Below, in pieces: positions 50,338 through 58,888 of a stretch of DNA of 64,000 nt (its first letter is position 1; each line of letters starts with the position of its first letter). Below the pieces are notes generated by a model. That model was given only the letters and a program-made list of their open reading frames with translations, was not told where the DNA came from and searched no databases. The position numbers were made by a program, and so were the translations under genes. The stretch covers positions 62,001 through 126,000 of the forward strand of contig NZ_SSBJ01000018.1 of assembly GCF_004795055.1 (NCBI RefSeq), read 5' to 3'. This stretch comes from Streptomyces sp. A1136. GTDB lineage: Bacteria > Actinomycetota > Actinomycetes > Streptomycetales > Streptomycetaceae.

Positions 50338-52209
50338 ATGGCGACCGATACGGCGCCCCCGGTCCCCGAGGGACCCCCCGCTCCGCCCGCTGCGCCGGCC
50401 GCCCCCGCCGCGCCGGCCCCCGCCGCGGACACCGGCATCATGGCCGCCCTGATGGCCGCGGTGGAGCCCGCCCGACCGGTCACCGCGACCGGCGCCGGGG
50501 CCAGGCCGGACGGTGACGACCCGGCCACGAAGGCGGACCCCGACGGAGTGGTGGACCGCTCCTCCCCGGGCGTCACCAGCGAGCAGTTCAAGGCCCCGCA
50601 GGACCTGACCGGGGCCGGATCCGACGCGGCCGGAGCCCAGCACAAGGAAGGCGTTTTCAAAACCCTGATCCGGGCGGGCGCGACCCGCTGGGCAAAGGGC
50701 GGCGGGACAGCGAACAAGCGCCTGGACCTGGAGAAAGCCAGGGCCAGCGCGCACCAGGTAAAAGAAGCCCGGACCACCACGGTCATGAAATCACCGGGAC
50801 TTCCCACCCGAAACGGCTCCGGAGGGGCCGGTGAAGGGGGTCGTAATTCCCGCGGAAGTAGTGGCGGCAATTCGGGCCGTAATTCCACCGGGAACGGCCC
50901 CACGGGTACCGGAGGCGGCGGAAGCGGTGCCACCGGTGGTCGTGGAAGCGGTGCCACCGGTGGCGGTGGGCGCGGCTCGTCCGGCTCGAATGGGAGCGGC
51001 GGATCCGGCGGCGGGCGCGGCACCAGCGGAAACGGTGGCGGCGGTTCGTCGAAGGACACGAGCCCCAAGGGACCGAAGGACTCCGGGGGCAAAGGGAAGG
51101 ACGGCTCCTCGGGAAACGCCGGATCCGGCGGAAAGGCTGGCAACGACGGAAAAGCCGGTGCCTCCCGAAACGGCGGCGGATCGACGTCGGGCGGCTCGTC
51201 CGGCGGTAATTCCGGCAGCTCGAAGGACAAGGCCGACAAGGGCAAGGGCGAGAAGGTCGACCTGAAGAAGGGTGGCGGCCAGGGCTCGGGAGGCTCCTCC
51301 GGGAGCAGCGGCGGATCCGGCAAGAACGGCGGATCCGGGAGCGGCGGCGGCTCCGGCTCGGCCGGTTCCTCCGGGAGCAGCGGCGGCTCCGGCAAGAACG
51401 GTGCGGCCGGGCATAGCTCGAACGGGACCGACAACCGGACCCCGCTCCAGCGTTCGCGGGAGGTCGGCCACGGCGACGGCTCCGCGGTCCGCAACGCGGT
51501 CGACCACGTGAAGGCGTACACACAGGGCGCCAAGGACGGCTACCAGGACAAGAAGGAGGAGAACGCCAAGGAGCACGCGCGGCTGAACAAGGCGCACACC
51601 GACCACAAGGCGAAGCAGCAGGACCCGAAGCAGGACGACTCGAAGCAGCAGGGGACGGCGGTGACCGGGCCCAGCGGCCAGACGATCGTCATCGCCCCGC
51701 CGGACGAAGGAGACGACGGAGTGAGTACCGATGTGAAGCCCCTCCTGGTCAAGGAGATCGACGCGAACACGCTGACCCTGGGCACGGACGGTGCCCGCGG
51801 GTCGATCAGCCGCAAGGAGCTCCGCAACTTCAAGCAGTACGAACGCAAGCTGGAGGCCAAGGAGAACCACCTGATCAAGGTGGCCGACGCGTGCAAGTCG
51901 CTCGAAGCCGCGGCGGAGGATGAGGCGAGGGACTGCCAGGACCTGGCCGACCAGGCCAAGGCCGTCGAAGGCGGGGAGAAGCTAGCCGCGAAGCTGACGA
52001 AGCTGGCCGACGCCGCGAAGGCCCAGGCGACGGAGGCCGCCGAACTCCACAAGCGCGCGAAGCGGGCGGCGGAGATGTGCAAGGTCGTCCTGACCAACAT
52101 CGGGATGAGGTACGCGCCGCTGTACAAGGCCGTGGTCGACAGCGACGAGACGAAGCCGGCCGAACTCCGCTTCTACAACGACAAGGGCTCCTACGCGCCC
52201 GCCGCGTAG
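50338..52209 (+). CDS. Gly/Ser-rich repeat protein of the TraB cluster
   Basis: 623 residues, SD GAGGAAA. N-terminus Pro/Ala-rich, a short helical part (FKTLIRAGATRWAKGG), then about 190 residues of Gly/Ser low complexity with repeated SGGSGKNG and SSGSSGG units (160-350), a charged Lys/Asp linker and a helical C-terminus (about 470-623; RNFKQYERKLEAKENHLIKV, DEARDCQDLADQAKAVEG). The Gly/Ser tract resembles flexible spacers or extracellular adhesive proteins, but no signal peptide is visible. I cannot assign a role; it lies between membrane and TraB genes. Confidence 0.55.
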   Translation: MATDTAPPVPEGPPAPPAAPAAPAAPAPAADTGIMAALMAAVEPARPVTATGAGARPDGDDPATKADPDGVVDRSSPGVTSEQFKAPQDLTGAGSDAAGAQHKEGVFKTLIRAGATRWAKGGGTANKRLDLEKARASAHQVKEARTTTVMKSPGLPTRNGSGGAGEGGRNSRGSSGGNSGRNSTGNGPTGTGGGGSGATGGRGSGATGGGGRGSSGSNGSGGSGGGRGTSGNGGGGSSKDTSPKGPKDSGGKGKDGSSGNAGSGGKAGNDGKAGASRNGGGSTSGGSSGGNSGSSKDKADKGKGEKVDLKKGGGQGSGGSSGSSGGSGKNGGSGSGGGSGSAGSSGSSGGSGKNGAAGHSSNGTDNRTPLQRSREVGHGDGSAVRNAVDHVKAYTQGAKDGYQDKKEENAKEHARLNKAHTDHKAKQQDPKQDDSKQQGTAVTGPSGQTIVIAPPDEGDDGVSTDVKPLLVKEIDANTLTLGTDGARGSISRKELRNFKQYERKLEAKENHLIKVADACKSLEAAAEDEARDCQDLADQAKAVEGGEKLAAKLTKLADAAKAQATEAAELHKRAKRAAEMCKVVLTNIGMRYAPLYKAVVDSDETKPAELRFYNDKGSYAPAA

Positions 52210-52230
52210 CACCAGGAGGGACAGAAGATC

Positions 52231-52611
52231 ATGGCGGAGCTGACGTACAAGGCCCTCGTCAAGAGGACCCAGGACAAGGAAAAGGCCCTGGCCCGCAACG
52301 CGGAGGGCGTCAAGAAGGCTGCGGACGACATCAAGGAACTGGCCGACGACACCGCCTCCGACGCGGACGCGCTGGGCGCCAAGAGCGTGGACCGCGACTC
52401 ACTGGCGGAGTGCCAGGAGCTGTCGAAGACCATCCGGGGGGTGTCGGAGGGCGCGCTTTCCTACGCGTCGAAGACCGCCGACACCGCGAAGGCCGCGAAG
52501 GCGGCAGGCGACCAGGCCCGCACCACCCACGCTGGGTTCCAGGAAGCCTTCGACCGCTCCGACGTCGACGGCCTGGAGAAGGTCTCGCGCGACTGGTTCG
52601 AGCAGGAATAG
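52231..52611 (+). CDS. Small helical protein upstream of TraB
   Basis: 126 residues, SD GGAGGGACAG. Entirely helical with heptad-like Ala/Lys/Asp pattern (KRTQDKEKALARNAEGVKKA; QELSKTIRGVSEGALSYASK), no Cys clusters or membrane segments. Similar in composition to the C-terminal part of the preceding protein (both have helical SLAAECQ/DCQDL-type segments). Family unknown. It ends at a terminator. Confidence 0.55.
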   Translation: MAELTYKALVKRTQDKEKALARNAEGVKKAADDIKELADDTASDADALGAKSVDRDSLAECQELSKTIRGVSEGALSYASKTADTAKAAKAAGDQARTTHAGFQEAFDRSDVDGLEKVSRDWFEQE

Positions 52612-52635
52612 CAGCACCCAGCACCACCCACCATC

Positions 52636-52680
52636 GGCGCGGCCGGCCCGGGGATTGCATTTCTTCGGGCCGGCCGCGCC
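52636..52680 (+). terminator. 15-bp hairpin with T run
   Basis: Arms 52636-52650 and 52666-52680 followed by TTT, between the small helical gene and traB. Confidence 0.75.
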
Positions 52681-52717
52681 TTTGCGGCCCCCAGTACCCA
52701 GACAGGAGTAGCCCCCG

Positions 52718-55051
52718 ATGTCCACCCTCACCAAGACCGTGCCGAACGCGGAGCCTGCGGAGCGCGCCGCCGCGGCGCTCCAGATCGTCCTCCCAGTCGG
52801 GGTGGGCATCCTGGCCCCCTTCCTGGACCCGAACGCGGCGGCCTACGTCGGGGCCGGCTTCCTGGCCGGTGCGACGTTCGCCGGTGCCAACTACATGAAC
52901 CGCCTGGGCCGCTGGGCGAACCGGCTTCCCGGGATCGACATCGCGCGAGCGCACCGCGACACCATGGGGATCTCCACGATCACCACCGGCATGGGCTTGG
53001 CCCTGGGCCAGTTGGGCGGAGCCGAGGCGTCCGAGGCGCTGATGGCCGGCCTTTTCGAGCCGACCACCGTGCCCGGGATCCTGTCGCTGGGCTGGTGGGC
53101 CGCGGTCGTCTTCACCGGTTGGCGCCTGCGCCGCGTCTTCGGCAGGCAGAAGATCGTGGTGGAGCATGCGCAGCCGACCGGGCAGGCCGCCTCGGCCAAC
53201 ACCGGTCCCGGGGCACCGGTGTCCCTGGCCGACAAGATGATCGCGGCCTGGGGGCGCGTGATCAGCGACCCGAAGAACGGCCGGCACAAGAACCAGGTCC
53301 TCTCCGACGTGGTGATCTATGCGGACCGCTGGGAGGGACGGATCACCGCCGCGCTGGGCGACTCCGTGAACGTGTCGAGGGAGGCCGTGAGCAGCCTCTT
53401 CGGCCGCTCGGTCGACGACATCGCCATGAAGTACGGCGCGCACTCCGGCGAGGCATTCATCACCGTCTGGTACACCCAGCGCGCGGAGCTGGACCCCTCC
53501 ACGCTCCAGGGCGCCTGGAAGCGAGTCCGGGCGCGGATCCTGCCCAAGACCCACCTGGAAGAGGTCGGCAAGGACGAGAACACCGGCGGCCAGGTCGCGC
53601 GCGTCGTGGCCGACGACGACCTGGACGCGCTCCCCCGGGTCGTCAACCTCGGGGAGCTGGCCGGAGCGCTGCGCCGCTCCATCGACCTCGTCTCCTACGA
53701 GCCGGGACGGCGCGACCCGAGGCGCGCGATCATCCGCGTCATGGACCACAACCCGCTAGAGGCCGGCCACGAATTCCAGGGCCTGGACTCCCTAAAGGCC
53801 ACCCCGGGCGGCTGGGTCAACATCGGGAAGATCGTCTCCGGCTTCCCCGCGAAACTCCAGCTGTTCGACCCGAAACTGGGCGCCCTCCACGTCGTGATCG
53901 CCGGTACCACCGGCTCCGGCAAGGGAGGCACGGGCCAGATGATCAGCCTGGCCTACCACGCCAACAAGATGGCCCAGATCTACGGCGACCCCAAGGGCGC
54001 CAGCAACCCCGCGATCCCGAAGATGGCCGCCTACAGCGGCCTGACAAAGTACGGCGCCCTGGGCGCCATGCGGTTGTCCTGGTGGGTCCTCCAGCACCGG
54101 ATCGACGAGGCCGCCCGCTTGGACCTGAAGAACTTCGAGCCCTCCGACATGAGGCCGTACTGCGCCACGATCCTGGACGAGGCCGCCCAGATGCTGGCCC
54201 CGGGAGCAGAGAACCGCAAGGAGGCCATCAAGATCGTCAAGGATGGCGCCTCCCTGACCCGCTCCATGGGCATGCCCTGGGTCCTGATCAACCAGACCGT
54301 CAACCTCGACCAGCTGGGCGGCGAACAGGCCATCCGCGCCAACCTCATCGCCGGCGGAACCTGGATCATCCTGCGCACCGACAGCGACCAGGTGAACCTG
54401 GGCGACCTTCCCCCCGGCTTCGAGGGGATCGACCCCTCGCTGATCCCGCCGGTGTGGGTGGAGGAGGACGACGCGCTGGTCTACGACCCCACGCTGGCGG
54501 AGTCGGACCCGCGCCGCACCTTCGGCCTGGGCTACGTCGCCGCGCCGGGCGGGCGCGCGGGCATGATGCGGATCGACACCCTGGAGGACGCCACCGACCA
54601 CATCCGCCCGGAGAACATCATGGCCCCGGTGGACGTGCCCTGGTGGGGCGACCAGGCGCGCATGGAGGAGCTCGCCATGACCCCCATCCCCGGCTTCGAG
54701 GAGAAGGACGGCGAAGGCGGCACCGGCGAGGCCGGGACGTCGTTCGCCGGCGTCGACCTCCCCAAGGCCAAGGAACTGACGTCGGAGGAGAAGGTGCTGG
54801 CCGCCCTCCGTGACGAGTCCGACCCCATGTACGTCGACATGCTCGACGAGGGCGACGAGATCGACCCCGAGGACATCGACTACGTGGAGCGGGGCCAGCT
54901 GCAGGCCGCCTGCGGAGTCGCGGAGTCGACCTTCGCGAACGTCCTCAACAAGCTGGAGAAGAAGGGCCAAATCCACCGCATCAAGGAAGGCAAGGCATCC
55001 AAGGTAGCCCTGGGCCCCCGGCCGGAGACGACCGGCGGCCAGGCCTCCTGA
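52718..55051 (+). CDS. traB: TraB: FtsK/SpoIIIE-like conjugative DNA translocase
   Basis: 777 residues, SD AGGAGTAG. N-terminal membrane helices (about 22-45 and 105-125), a helical stalk, and a motor domain with Walker A AGTTGSGKG at 395-403 and Walker B ATILDEAAQML. The C-terminus (about 700-770) is a winged helix (VERGQLQAACGVAESTFANV, LNKLEKKGQIHRIK), the part that in Streptomyces TraB reads 8-bp clt repeats. TraB moves double-stranded plasmid DNA into a recipient mycelium as a hexamer and needs no relaxase or T4SS. The CGCTCAC cluster upstream is a candidate target. Confidence 0.88.
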   Translation: MSTLTKTVPNAEPAERAAAALQIVLPVGVGILAPFLDPNAAAYVGAGFLAGATFAGANYMNRLGRWANRLPGIDIARAHRDTMGISTITTGMGLALGQLGGAEASEALMAGLFEPTTVPGILSLGWWAAVVFTGWRLRRVFGRQKIVVEHAQPTGQAASANTGPGAPVSLADKMIAAWGRVISDPKNGRHKNQVLSDVVIYADRWEGRITAALGDSVNVSREAVSSLFGRSVDDIAMKYGAHSGEAFITVWYTQRAELDPSTLQGAWKRVRARILPKTHLEEVGKDENTGGQVARVVADDDLDALPRVVNLGELAGALRRSIDLVSYEPGRRDPRRAIIRVMDHNPLEAGHEFQGLDSLKATPGGWVNIGKIVSGFPAKLQLFDPKLGALHVVIAGTTGSGKGGTGQMISLAYHANKMAQIYGDPKGASNPAIPKMAAYSGLTKYGALGAMRLSWWVLQHRIDEAARLDLKNFEPSDMRPYCATILDEAAQMLAPGAENRKEAIKIVKDGASLTRSMGMPWVLINQTVNLDQLGGEQAIRANLIAGGTWIILRTDSDQVNLGDLPPGFEGIDPSLIPPVWVEEDDALVYDPTLAESDPRRTFGLGYVAAPGGRAGMMRIDTLEDATDHIRPENIMAPVDVPWWGDQARMEELAMTPIPGFEEKDGEGGTGEAGTSFAGVDLPKAKELTSEEKVLAALRDESDPMYVDMLDEGDEIDPEDIDYVERGQLQAACGVAESTFANVLNKLEKKGQIHRIKEGKASKVALGPRPETTGGQAS

Positions 55052-55402
55052 ACCAAAGGTGTGGCCAGCCCGCACATTGCGTCACTGCCCGGCCCACCGA
55101 CCTCGGGCCGCGTGCAGGAAATCGGAGCCGGGTTTGCGGTCTGAGGCGGCCCCTCGGCTTCCCTCCTTCGCCAGGTACGGCCTGCCGCAGCATTGCCGGG
55201 ATCTGGCCGCGCGCCCCGGGCCGCCGCGAGCGCAGACATGTCTGCGGTCACCGCCGGCAGACGGCCGCGCTGCGTGCGTCCCAAGGCGATCCCTGTGGCA
55301 GCTGGCCACTTGCCCGCCCACCGCCGGCATTGGCCAACTCTCGCCCCGAAGGGGTCCTGACCAGCGCCGACGCATAGGTACGTAGAGCCCCATGGATTCC
55401 AG
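55052..55402. other. Intergenic region after traB
   Basis: No supported gene. Base composition stays high GC; no strong hairpin directly after the traB stop. The right end passes into the ATGCAT-box promoter. Confidence 0.4.
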
Positions 55403-55441
55403 ACGCATTCGATTGAAACGCATTTGGTGAGGATGCATACT
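55403..55441 (+). promoter_or_regulatory. Promoter with three ACGCAT/ATGCAT boxes
   Basis: Boxes begin at 55403, 55418 and 55433, exactly 15 bp apart. TTGAAA, 17 bases and CATACT form a promoter pointing to the gene at 55633. Same layout as 35450-35488. Confidence 0.65.
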
Positions 55442-55570
55442 GGCGTCGCGGTTCCGGGCAGCAAGCTCATAGCCCGCCTTGGGACCCTCAACCGCCCCGG
55501 ATCTTCGGTAGAGGCGCCCCGGGGGCGGCGGCCAGGTCGCCAAACTCGGCCCGCCGTCCCCGGGTCTCCC

Positions 55571-55625
55571 AACTCGCTCCAACTGGAGCAGGAGGGCCGG
55601 AACCATCGTCCCTCACGACCGCAGG
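55571..55625 (+). promoter_or_regulatory. Conserved leader, copy 1
   Basis: CCAACTCGCTCCAACTGGAG and then CATCGTCCCTCA lie just upstream of the small HTH gene. The same two blocks, with a few changes, precede its paralogue (63656-63712). GCTCCAACTGGAGC is nearly palindromic. Confidence 0.5.
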
Positions 55626-55632
55626 AGTCCAA

Positions 55633-55860
55633 ATGACCCCCCGCCCCGACACCGACCCCAGCACCGCAGAAGACATCAAGGCCGCCGTCCAGATCGCCCA
55701 GACCGCACGCGACCACGCCGTACTCGCCGCCGAGAAGGAGTTCTGGCAGCGGATGGGCGAGCTCAGCAAGAGCTACCACGGCGCCCAGCAGGACGTCGCC
55801 AACGCCATGGGCCGCAAGCGCGACTACGTCTACAAGAACGTGCGGAAGTACACCGCCTGA
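55633..55860 (+). CDS. Small HTH protein, paralogue 1
   Basis: 75 residues, SD GCAGGAG. Helical N-terminus (AAVQIAQTARDHAVLAAEKE) and a C-terminal helix-turn-helix (QQDVANAMGRKRDYVYKNVR, KYTA). It resembles the protein at 63723 over its length, especially HTH and end (NRYTA/RKYTA). Probably a DNA-binding regulator acting on its own conserved leader. First of the small plus-strand genes, under the ATGCAT-box promoter. Confidence 0.6.
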   Translation: MTPRPDTDPSTAEDIKAAVQIAQTARDHAVLAAEKEFWQRMGELSKSYHGAQQDVANAMGRKRDYVYKNVRKYTA

Positions 55861-55920
55861 TCCACCGCCTCCGGGGCCGGCCGCCAGGTCGCCACCACTC
55901 AGCCGGCCGCCCCCGGAGCT

Positions 55921-56360
55921 CCTAACCCACCGTCCCGCAGCAGGCAGGAAGGCTTCGCCAAGCCCGCATCCGCAGCATCCGCCGCCTTCGGCACCCAGGC
56001 TCCCGACGAGAGCACGCGCCTCCTGGCCGACGAGGTCGAAGCCTGGCTCAAGAGGATCACCCCGGGCCCCCGCGCCCGAGGCCGCACCGCCCGTGCCCGC
56101 GGCCTGGTTCGACGTCCCTGCCCTGGTGGCCGCCGGCCTCGCCGAGGTCGAGCGCAGCGAACGGGCCACCGCCGTCGCCCAGGCCGCCGCTCGCCCCTCT
56201 CTGTTCGACCGGATCACCCGCCGCCACCAGCCGCGACCCGCAGGCCCTGAGCCGCCAGTTCGACATCGCCGTGCACAACAACATCGCGGTCCCGACCGTC
56301 GGCGCAGTCCTCGACCTCCTGCAGCGAGCCGCCGACCTCGCCGAGCGCGCCGGGGACTGA
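55921..56360 (+). pseudogene. Decayed gene with at least two frameshifts
   Basis: Three coding-like pieces in different frames follow one another: DESTRLLADEVEAWLKRITP (55981 on), then AWFDVPALVAAGLAEVERSE (about 56096-56200), then DPQALSRQFDIAVHNNIAVP and LLQRAADLAERAGD ending at the TGA 56358-56360. Each piece has normal high-GC codon bias and protein-like sequence, but the frames do not connect and no start codon precedes the first. I read this as one former gene of about 140 codons. A sequencing error is the alternative. Confidence 0.5.
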
Positions 56361-56389
56361 CGGCGGTGGCAGAGGAAGCCCGCCCTCTA

Positions 56390-56430
56390 GACGTAGTGAT
56401 GTATATTAGTTATAGTTTTCTTGTCGGGGG
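56390..56430 (+). promoter_or_regulatory. AT-rich promoter region
   Basis: TGATGTATATTAGTTATAG (56397-56415) and following TTTTCTTG stand out from the GC-rich flanks. TATATT or TTATAG could be a -10 box. The next gene starts at 56500. Confidence 0.4.
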
Positions 56431-56499
56431 GCGGATCCATCTCCGAATCTCCCGGGCCATCCATTCCTCCACCTCTCAACGACCCATAGGGGAACCGCC

Positions 56500-56709
56500 G
56501 TGGACAGCCAGCACCACTTCCGCGAGGCCGAGAACGCCCTCCAGACGGCCCGCGACCTGCTCGCTCGCCAGCCCGGGCAGTCGGCCGATGCCGCCCTGTG
56601 GGTACAGATGGCCGCCGTCCACGCGCAGCAGGCGGCCGTGGCCCAGGGCACCGAACGGACCAACCCCACCTGGGACAACAACTGGCAGGGTCCGGTCCTC
56701 CCCGACTGA
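56500..56709 (+). CDS. 69-residue helical protein
   Basis: GTG start (SD TAGGGGAA). Two helices (FREAENALQTARDLLARQ; AALWVQMAAVHAQQAAVAQG) then a short tail (NPTWDNNWQGPVLPD). No family known. Such small helical proteins are frequent in Streptomyces plasmid accessory regions. A 9-bp hairpin (56722-56760) follows. Confidence 0.5.
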   Translation: MDSQHHFREAENALQTARDLLARQPGQSADAALWVQMAAVHAQQAAVAQGTERTNPTWDNNWQGPVLPD

Positions 56710-56721
56710 ACACCCGGCGCA

Positions 56722-56760
56722 GAGGGACGGCCCGCCGAGTCCGGCCCGGCACCGTCCCTC
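56722..56760 (+). terminator. Hairpin after the 69-residue gene
   Basis: GAGGGACGG (56722-56730) pairs with CCGTCCCTC (56752-56760); the loop can also fold. Confidence 0.5.
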
Positions 56761-56813
56761 CGTCCCCGGCCCCTTCATCCGACCTGCCCGAATCAAATTG
56801 GAAGGCGCCCCGC

Positions 56814-57341
56814 ATGCGCATCTCCACCGTCCGCTTCCTCTTCGGAGGCGGCCGCATCAGCAAGTACGCCAAGGCCATCGCCCCCGACGCAGAGAAACTC
56901 GTCCGCGACAAGTTCGGCTCCCTGCCGGCCGTCCACCTGGTCCTCAACGGCGACACCAGCCAGATGGACCACCTGGTGAACACCGCGGAGGCCCAGCTTC
57001 TGTCCGGCATCAACCCCTCGCAGGTCAACGCCGTCAGCCGCTCCGACCGCCACTCCCGCCGGGCCTACGGCCAGACCTCCATCGACCGCAGCGGAGTGCT
57101 GATCGTCCTCCAGGTCCCCAACATGCGGCACGAGCGCGACGTCGCCGAGACCCTCGTGCACGAGCTCGTCCACGCCCACCAGCTCGGCGACCGCTCCGCC
57201 CGCGAGCTCCACCTCAAGTACCTCCGGCACGTCTGGGGCCAGCAGGCCATGAAGCCCAACACCCTCAGCGCCTACGAGTTGCTGATCGAGCAGCGCGAGG
57301 TCGAGGCCTACGGCGCCGAGGACCTGGCCGCCCAGCTCTGA
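56814..57341 (+). CDS. Zincin-like metalloprotease
   Basis: 175 residues from the ATG at 56814 (SD TTGGAAGG). HELVH at 116-120 (ETLVHELVHAHQ) with a likely third ligand in REVEAYGAE (about 161-169) gives a gluzincin-type site. The rest is alpha/beta with SIDRSGVLIVLQVP before the active-site helix. No signal peptide, so probably cytoplasmic. Such HExxH proteins in plasmid regions include ImmA-type regulators; the helix spacing here resembles that, but no HTH partner overlaps. Role unknown. Confidence 0.65.
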   Translation: MRISTVRFLFGGGRISKYAKAIAPDAEKLVRDKFGSLPAVHLVLNGDTSQMDHLVNTAEAQLLSGINPSQVNAVSRSDRHSRRAYGQTSIDRSGVLIVLQVPNMRHERDVAETLVHELVHAHQLGDRSARELHLKYLRHVWGQQAMKPNTLSAYELLIEQREVEAYGAEDLAAQL

Positions 57342-57360
57342 ACCCGACAGGAGAACCCTC

Positions 57361-57975
57361 ATGCCGATCCGACTCCCCTGGACGAACCGCGCGGACCGCC
57401 GCCGCTGGCGCGCCGCCACCACCTTCTCCGAACTCGCCGAGCTGACCGCCTGCTGGCTCGAAGGTGACATCCGCACCCACCCCGGCGTCAAGCCGAACTA
57501 TGGCCCCGACGACGAGGCACAACCCCTCATCCCGCTGATGGCCACCGCGAACCGGGCCGGATTCCTCACCGACTCCTTCCAGCCCGGACACGACGCCGCC
57601 GACTACAACGGCAACCTGTGGGAGCAGCGCGCGGCGGTCACCGGCTTCGTCGCCGACCCCGAGCTCCTTACCCGCCTCGCCGAATCCGCCGAGAGGGCCG
57701 GCCTCCTCCTGCTCGTCCAGTTCCCGGGCGACTACCAGCAGCGCGGCCTGGTCGTCACCCGCGTCAACGGCATGGACTACACCCGCTACGGCCGAACCTG
57801 GGCCCCCTTCGAACTCCGCGGCGCCTGGCCCAGCAGCCTCATCAGCCAGGCCGCCTTCGAGGAGGTCGCCCGCGCCGCCCAGCTCACCATCGCGGCCCGC
57901 GCGTTCGAGCCCAGCACCAACCTCTGGGCCGTACTGGACGAGGCCCTGCGCCTGACGAGCACGGCCAGCAGCTGA
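57361..57975 (+). CDS. DUF6919-like protein
   Basis: 204 residues, SD AGGAGAA. Opening WTNRADRRRWRAATTFSELA and LTACWLEGDIRTHPGVKPNY, then AGFLTDSFQPG, and the ending STNLWAVLDEAL match the DUF6919 pattern as I recall it, a family common on Streptomyces plasmids and phage-like elements with unknown function. No signal, no membrane helix. Located in the accessory train between the zincin and a helical protein. Confidence 0.6.
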   Translation: MPIRLPWTNRADRRRWRAATTFSELAELTACWLEGDIRTHPGVKPNYGPDDEAQPLIPLMATANRAGFLTDSFQPGHDAADYNGNLWEQRAAVTGFVADPELLTRLAESAERAGLLLLVQFPGDYQQRGLVVTRVNGMDYTRYGRTWAPFELRGAWPSSLISQAAFEEVARAAQLTIAARAFEPSTNLWAVLDEALRLTSTASS

Positions 57976-57984
57976 CAGCCCCCC

Positions 57985-58022
57985 GCGGTGCCCGGCCCGG
58001 TCAGGTCCGGCCCGGGCACCGC
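57985..58022 (+). terminator. Hairpin after the DUF6919-like gene
   Basis: 16-base arms (57985-58000 with 58007-58022) with one mismatch, loop TCAGGT. Confidence 0.55.
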
Positions 58023-58064
58023 CGAGGACCGGACAGCCCGGCCCACCACGACACGGAGAACCTG

Positions 58065-58532
58065 ATGACCTCCACCACCATCCCGCACCCCGACCCCACC
58101 ACCGTGATCGCCGACATCCGGCGCCGGGCCGCCGCCGGCACGCTGCCGCTCACCGTCCAGATCCTCCAGCTGCTCGGCGCCTCCATGGAGATCGAGGCCC
58201 GCCTGGCCGCCGCCGAGGCCGTCTTCCCCGGCATCACCCGCATCACCGACGAGAGGCCGGCCACTCTCGCCGTCTACACCGTCACGCGCCACGGCTCCTC
58301 CCTCGGCACCTACGCCACCCGGGAGGCGGCCCGCGCCAAGGGCGAAGCCTGCCTGAAGCGTTGCCCCCTCCCGGAGGGCGTCACCACCTCTTGGGCGCCG
58401 GACAACGGCGACGAGCACGCCCCCGAAGACCTGATGACGTTCGGCCCCGGCCCGGACGACGAGTCCCTCACCAGCATCCGGATCACCGTGCAGCCCGTCC
58501 TCGTCGACTACGACCCGGCAGTGGAGGGCTGA
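58065..58532 (+). CDS. 155-residue protein, unrecognised
   Basis: SD CACGGAGAA before the ATG at 58065. First half helical (TTVIADIRRRAAAGTLPLTV; ASMEIEARLAAAEAVFPG), second half beta-rich (TLAVYTVTRHGSSLGTYATR; SIRITVQPVLVDYDPAVEG). The next ATG follows two bases after its stop. Family not recognised. Confidence 0.5.
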   Translation: MTSTTIPHPDPTTVIADIRRRAAAGTLPLTVQILQLLGASMEIEARLAAAEAVFPGITRITDERPATLAVYTVTRHGSSLGTYATREAARAKGEACLKRCPLPEGVTTSWAPDNGDEHAPEDLMTFGPGPDDESLTSIRITVQPVLVDYDPAVEG

Positions 58533-58534
58533 CG

Positions 58535-58801
58535 ATGGAACAGGTCATGTGGGAGGTCGACGTCCCGATAGAGCGCGTCGGCACCAGCGAGCGCGGCGTG
58601 CACGTCTTCACCGGCCTCGCCGAGAGCGGCCGCGAGGCCCGCCAGGCCGCGCAGCGCGCCTGGGAGACGGCCCTCCTCCACGCCCTGGCCGGCCGGGACG
58701 TCCCCGCCGCCACCCACCGCACCGACTGGTCCGCCCGCGGACTGCGCCCCGGCTGGAACCTCCGCTGGGACCAGGCCGAACACAAGGGCATCGACCGATA
58801 G
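58535..58801 (+). CDS. 88-residue protein, unrecognised
   Basis: ATG two bases after the previous stop, so probably cotranslated. Beta-rich start (WEVDVPIERVGTSERGVHVF), a helix (SGREARQAAQRAWETALLHA), and a Trp-containing end (RPGWNLRWDQAEHKG). No family known. Confidence 0.48.
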   Translation: MEQVMWEVDVPIERVGTSERGVHVFTGLAESGREARQAAQRAWETALLHALAGRDVPAATHRTDWSARGLRPGWNLRWDQAEHKGIDR

Positions 58802-58888
58802 CTCCGCCCCGGGACGGCCGTCAAGGCCTCAGAAACCGTCGGCCGCCCCGGGCCCCTCACCCGCCAAGACGAGAGAGAGACCACCATC

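Noticed and set aside
50217..51533. 438-codon Pro-rich minus-strand frame
   Set aside because: Complement of the Gly/Ser tract of the gene at 50338; expected shadow.
53792..55075. 427-codon minus-strand frame opposite traB
   Set aside because: Shadow of traB, whose ATPase motifs are clear.
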